45,705 nt of DNA from Spirochaetota bacterium. GTDB taxonomy: Bacteria; Spirochaetota; Spirochaetia; Sphaerochaetales; Sphaerochaetaceae. The stretch spans positions 1 to 45,705 of the forward strand of contig CAKJZO010000051.1 in the NCBI GenBank assembly GCA_918298275.1, given 5' to 3'. The translations under genes were made by a program, and so were the position numbers. The notes under the pieces are model-generated. The model was not told the DNA's origin and searched no databases. It saw only the letters and a program-made list of their open reading frames with translations. Shown here one piece after another: positions 42,557 to 45,705 of this stretch (positions are counted from its first letter, which is position 1; each line of letters opens with the position of its first letter).

Positions 42557-43224
42557 TTCTCAGCCGGTTCAGTGCCGTTGAGCTTTGCCTTCAGGGCCTC
42601 GAGCTCCTGGTCGATGCTGTCCTTGTTCTCCATCTCGGTGAACTGTGCCTCGTTCTCGTAGTTCTTGGCGGCAACCGCTGCCTCTGCCTCAAGGCGTTCG
42701 ACCTTCTCTTCCATCTCGTTGAATCTCTTGATGGCGGCAGAGCAATCGGTTGAGCTGATCTGCTTCTCAATCTTGATCTTTTCCTTGGCATGCTCTGCAC
42801 GGGCTACCAGGGTTCTTTCCTTAGCCTTTACCTCTTCGAGCTTCTCCGTAAGCTTTACGATCTGGGCTTCCTGGCTGGCATTGATGTTCTTGAGCTCTGC
42901 AATCTCGGTCTCGAGGGCAGCCACCTTGGCCGTTGCGCCCTGCTTCTCGGAAAGGGCCTCTCTTGCAAGGTCGTCCTTGCCGTTTCTGACTGCCAGCTGG
43001 GCTCTGACATCCCAGCGTCCGACTGCCTCTTTCTGGACCTTGAGCTCTGCTTCGCGGGCTCTGATGTCAGCAAGGGTTTTTGCTGCTGAATCCTTGGCCT
43101 TGGAGAGGCTGTTCTCCATCTCAACGATGGTGTAGCGGATCATCTTTGCCGGATCCTCGAGCTTGTCGAGGGCATGGTTCACATTTGAACTGAAAATGTC
43201 ATGGATTCTTTTAAATACGTTCAT
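42538..43224 (-). CDS. PspA/IM30 phage-shock protein (paralogue 2)
   Basis: 228 residues, same architecture as the first pspA: N-terminal amphipathic MNVFKRIHDIFSSNVNH, EDPAKMIRYTIVEMENSL, and a long Ala/Glu/Lys coiled coil. The two share the RNGKDDLAREAL / NKGRDDLAREAL segment and the acidic C-terminal helix but differ in most positions, so they are old or diverged duplicates. AAAGGAGACGTGCT precedes the ATG. It has its own consensus sigma-54 promoter and no downstream pspC. Its 3' end overlaps pspF by 19 bases on the other strand. Confidence 0.94.
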   Translation of the reverse strand: MNVFKRIHDIFSSNVNHALDKLEDPAKMIRYTIVEMENSLSKAKDSAAKTLADIRAREAELKVQKEAVGRWDVRAQLAVRNGKDDLAREALSEKQGATAKVAALETEIAELKNINASQEAQIVKLTEKLEEVKAKERTLVARAEHAKEKIKIEKQISSTDCSAAIKRFNEMEEKVERLEAEAAVAAKNYENEAQFTEMENKDSIDQELEALKAKLNGTEPAENQVVEG

Positions 43225-43287
43225 AGCACGTCTCCTTTTCGCTATTGTTTTTCGGTTTTCGGTCCGTTGCCGGACACTTCACAAATA

Positions 43288-43303
43288 GCAAAAGGTGTGC
43301 CAA
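43288..43303 (-). promoter_or_regulatory. Sigma-54 promoter of the second pspA
   Basis: On the minus strand TTGGCACA-CCTT-TTGC, with GG (43301-43300) and GC (43289-43288) at the required 12-base spacing. Initiation near 43276 leaves about 50 bases of leader. The match to the promoter at 41381-41396 is 11 of the 12 conserved positions. Confidence 0.92.
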
Positions 43304-43400
43304 GTCCTGCTTAAATGGTTCTCAACAAAAGATTTATGGACAAACAGTCAGAACAGGTTAAAAGTACAGGGTGCTCATGTGGCGAAATTTACCACATTCG

Positions 43401-44144
43401 TCAGAACCAACGCTGAAGAAGAATCCCTGCGGCAACGGAGACGTTCAGAGATCCCTTGGTGCCGGCAGTGGGAATTGTAATGCGGTCGGTGCAGAGCTTA
43501 AGAAGCTCGGGGCTGATTCCGAACTCCTCGTTTCCCAGAATCGCCACCCCGCATGAGGGGAACTTGTAGGTGTTGATGTTCTCCCCGCCCAGCTCCAGGG
43601 CCAGAACAGGCATATTGCATGAACTCAGGAATTCAACTGCTTCCTTTTCTGACATATATTGCCACTCAACCGTATCCGTACAGCCTCTTGATGTCCTTCT
43701 GGCGTGGGGATGGTCAGGGCTTGCAGTTTCCTCAAGGAGGATGATCTTCTTTACTCCGAAGCTGTCTGCACTGCGGAACACCGCACCTACGTTGTAGGGA
43801 CTTCTCAGCCGGTCCAGAATCAGGATCTTGTCCTGGATCAGGCGCTTGGAGACATCAAGATTGCCGATGCTGTCGGTAAGGTCCCAGTCACTGGGCTCGG
43901 ACCCCAACCTTGCAAGAAGGATTCCGGCATAGTCCTGAAGCAGAAGCATAGCCTTTCTCGGGTCCGACTCTTCGATCTCCTGCGGAATTGCATCCAGCTT
44001 GGCCATATCGATGACCATATTCAGATACTTCCAGTCCACAGCCTTGCCGTTTTTGATGTCGTGGGCATTCTGGGAGAGAATCATTGAGATTTTTCTGAAT
44101 CTGGTCTTTTCCTTCAGGGAAAGGAGCTTCTGCTCAGTCAGCAT
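43401..44144 (-). CDS. TrmH/SpoU-family RNA 2'-O-methyltransferase
   Basis: 247 residues from the ATG at 44144. The N-terminal half is a helical domain not typical of the short SpoU proteins. The SPOUT domain has LDRLRSPYNVGAVFRSADSFG (motif 1), AILGNEEFGIS (motif 2) and IPTAGTKGSLNVSVAAGILL (motif 3), which form the trefoil knot that binds SAM. It methylates a ribose 2'-OH in tRNA or rRNA; the site cannot be told. It overlaps the end of rsmI by 11 bases, so translation is coupled. Confidence 0.9.
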   Translation of the reverse strand: MLTEQKLLSLKEKTRFRKISMILSQNAHDIKNGKAVDWKYLNMVIDMAKLDAIPQEIEESDPRKAMLLLQDYAGILLARLGSEPSDWDLTDSIGNLDVSKRLIQDKILILDRLRSPYNVGAVFRSADSFGVKKIILLEETASPDHPHARRTSRGCTDTVEWQYMSEKEAVEFLSSCNMPVLALELGGENINTYKFPSCGVAILGNEEFGISPELLKLCTDRITIPTAGTKGSLNVSVAAGILLQRWF

Positions 44145-44850
44145 TGTCGTCCCCGTCTTCGCCGTCCTCGGCGGTATCGGCCTTTGATGGAGGCAGAACC
44201 ACAAGTGCGAATTCGCCTTTGACGACCTTCAGCTCCGAGATGACCTCGGAGGGAGTTCCGTAGATGAACTGCTCGAAGGCCTTGGTCATCTCGCGGCCCA
44301 GAACCAGACGGCGGCTGTCGTCCAGATCCCTGAGCTCACCCAGGGTCTTTAGGATCCTGAACGGAGATTCGTAGATGATGAAGGCCTCTTCACGCTCGAG
44401 AAGCTCCTTCAAGCGGCTCTTGCGCCTTCCACTCTTGGGAGAAAGGAAGCCTTCGAACGTAAAGGTCTTGCCTGCAAGTCCACTGGCAGAGATGAGGGTT
44501 ACCGAAGCACTGGCTCCGGGAATGGGAACAACATCGAAGCCGGCCTCCCGGACTACGCGCACCAGGCGGCTTCCGGGATCGCTGACACCGGGGGTTCCTG
44601 CATCCGAGCAGTATGCGACGGACAGACCCTGTCCCAGAAGTCCGACGATTCCCTGGCTGGAGGCTGCCTCATTGTGTGCGTGGCAGGCAATCAGGCGCTT
44701 TCCGGTAATGCCCAGGTGAGTAAGCAGAGTCTGTGTATGGCGGGTGTCTTCGCATGCAATGACATCAGCCTCGCGCAGTGTGTTGATTGCACGAAGCGTG
44801 ATGTCGTCGAGGTTTCCGATGGGAGTTGCTACTATGTAGAGCTTGCTCAC
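44134..44850 (-). CDS. rsmI: 16S rRNA (cytidine-1402 2'-O)-methyltransferase
   Basis: 238 residues. The start is GTG, overlapping the aspS stop as GTGA. Tetrapyrrole-methylase fold with LYIVATPIGNLDDIT, ACEDTRHT, SDAGTPGVSDPGS, IPGASA, TFEGFLSPKSGRRK and IYESPFR, the RsmI hallmarks. It modifies the decoding centre of the 30S subunit. The C-terminal tail is acidic (AEDGEDGDDNAD). The aspS-rsmI-spoU order forms a small translation-related operon. Confidence 0.95.
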   Translation of the reverse strand: MSKLYIVATPIGNLDDITLRAINTLREADVIACEDTRHTQTLLTHLGITGKRLIACHAHNEAASSQGIVGLLGQGLSVAYCSDAGTPGVSDPGSRLVRVVREAGFDVVPIPGASASVTLISASGLAGKTFTFEGFLSPKSGRRKSRLKELLEREEAFIIYESPFRILKTLGELRDLDDSRRLVLGREMTKAFEQFIYGTPSEVISELKVVKGEFALVVLPPSKADTAEDGEDGDDNAD

Positions 44851-45705
44851 TTCTTGTCTTCGTCCAGCTTGAAGTAGATCTTCAGCTCATCAAGCTGCTT
44901 CTGATCCACATCGTTCGGGCTCTCGTCCATCGGAGAAACGGCAAAGCTGTTCTTCGGGAAGGCAATTGCCTCGCGGATGGAGTTCTGGTCGCTCATGATC
45001 ATGACCATGCGGTCGATGCCCGGAGCGATTCCTCCGTGTGGTGGCGGTCCATACTTGAATGCATTGAGCAGAAAGCCGAACTTCTTCTCTGCCTCCTCGT
45101 CCGAGAAGTTGCAGATGCGGAAGATTCTCTTCTGGAGCTCCACATCGTGGATTCTAATTGAACCGGAAGCACACTCGTAGCCGTTGCAGACCATGTCGTA
45201 GAGGTCTCCGCGGACTTCGCCGGGATTCTCTTCCAGTGTCGGGATGAACCTGGCCTGCGGCATGCTGAACATGTGGTGCGCAGCCTCCCAGTGGCCCTCG
45301 TCCTCGTTGTACTCGAAGAGCGGGAAGTCTACAATCCAGCAGAATGCAAAGCCCGGTCTGATGAGCTTGAGGTCCTTGCCCAGCTTGCTTCTGATTGCAC
45401 CGGCGCAGGCGCAGCACTTCTTCCAGGATTCCTGGGCGACCATGAAGATTACATCGCCTTCCTTGGCTCCGAGGAATGTGCACAGCTCCTTCTCCAGTCC
45501 GACGAAGAACTTTGCGGCGCTTCCGGAGAGAGCGCAATCTGCTCCGACCTTGAGGAACGGAACGAACTTAGCACCGTAGACCTTGGCGGCCTCGCCGACT
45601 TCGTCCAAGTATTTTCTGGTGAAGTCGAAACCCTCTGTCTTGGGAGCAACGATAGCCTTGACGGAACCTTTGGCCGTAAGAATTTCCTTGTAAGCTTCAA
45701 ATGAG
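44847..45705 (-). CDS. aspS: Aspartyl-tRNA synthetase, C-terminal part (truncated by window edge)
   Basis: The frame is open to the window end, so the N-terminal anticodon-binding domain and motifs 1-2 lie beyond 45705. What is seen (about 286 residues) includes the end of the bacterial GAD insertion (KAIVAPKTEGFDFTRKYLDE, ALSGSAAKFF), then class II catalytic-core pieces: CWIVDFPLFEYNEDEG, HHMFSMP, YDMVCNGYE, IGSGSIRIH-like SGSIRIH, and motif 3 GGIAPGIDRMVMIM. Ligates aspartate to tRNA-Asp; whether it is discriminating or not cannot be decided from this part. It ends with GTGA overlap with rsmI. Confidence 0.96.
   Translation of the reverse strand, partial: SFEAYKEILTAKGSVKAIVAPKTEGFDFTRKYLDEVGEAAKVYGAKFVPFLKVGADCALSGSAAKFFVGLEKELCTFLGAKEGDVIFMVAQESWKKCCACAGAIRSKLGKDLKLIRPGFAFCWIVDFPLFEYNEDEGHWEAAHHMFSMPQARFIPTLEENPGEVRGDLYDMVCNGYECASGSIRIHDVELQKRIFRICNFSDEEAEKKFGFLLNAFKYGPPPHGGIAPGIDRMVMIMSDQNSIREAIAFPKNSFAVSPMDESPNDVDQKQLDELKIYFKLDEDKK

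Noticed and set aside
43377-43397. ATGTGG-N9-CCACAT inverted repeat after the spoU gene
   Set aside because: It could be a PspF enhancer site or a terminator stem, but it lacks a T-tract and no similar motif was seen upstream of the other sigma-54 promoter.

Overview
The window is about 45.7 kb of densely coding bacterial chromosome, near 50-55% GC by eye, with no gene-free stretch longer than 300 bases. It most likely comes from a fermentative anaerobe of the Spirochaetota (Sphaerochaeta/Treponema-like). This is an inference from exported proteins ending their signal peptides in Phe-Ala-Gln/Asn-Gly followed by Ala/Glu, from a TIGR02172-type kinase-like domain, from an ATP-type PEP carboxykinase beside enolase, and from expanded peptide-uptake genes. 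No rRNA or species marker is present, so the placement is tentative.

Layout. 1-5.4 kb: the end of a membrane transporter-like gene, a thioesterase, eno, pckA and a dlgD-like dehydrogenase. 5.5-10 kb: a metallophosphoesterase/ParB-like pair, a response regulator with degenerate GGDEF and intact EAL followed by an Hpt protein, and a Cys-cluster protein. 10-15.5 kb: a minus-strand partner-switching operon (exported HAD phosphatase, STAS, PP2C phosphatase, a STAS-kinase-HATPase fusion, PHP phosphoesterase). 15.6-20.1 kb: nucleoside salvage (deoD-psuK-psuG), an RlmD-like rRNA methyltransferase and a histidine phosphatase. 20.2-24.4 kb: an exported beta-helix protein, a GNAT protein, tRNA-Ala(CGC) with a duplicated 3' end, a pseudouridine synthase and a cytidylate kinase-like protein. 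24.4-33.2 kb: an oligopeptide ABC operon (oppA-B-C-D-F plus a degenerate ApbE-like protein). 33.3-38.2 kb: galE, an HSL-type hydrolase, a beta-propeller glycosidase-like gene, a small membrane protein, lspA and a Nif3-like gene. 38.2-45.7 kb: a Lon-like protease, a phage-shock locus (pspC, two pspA paralogues, pspF) with two sigma-54 promoters, and aspS-rsmI-spoU.

The most unusual content is the Opp system. Its binding protein appears circularly permuted: the segment normally at the C-terminus sits behind the signal peptide, and the protein stops where that segment would begin. OppB carries a large insert after its first membrane helix, and OppD carries about 250 extra residues between Walker A and the Q-loop. 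The last gene encodes an ApbE fold that has lost its signature residues. Other notable points are the three-domain fusion in the partner-switching operon, a hydrolase with Cys in place of the nucleophilic Ser, duplicated sigma-54-driven pspA genes, and several promoters so close to their start codons that the transcripts would be leaderless or nearly so.
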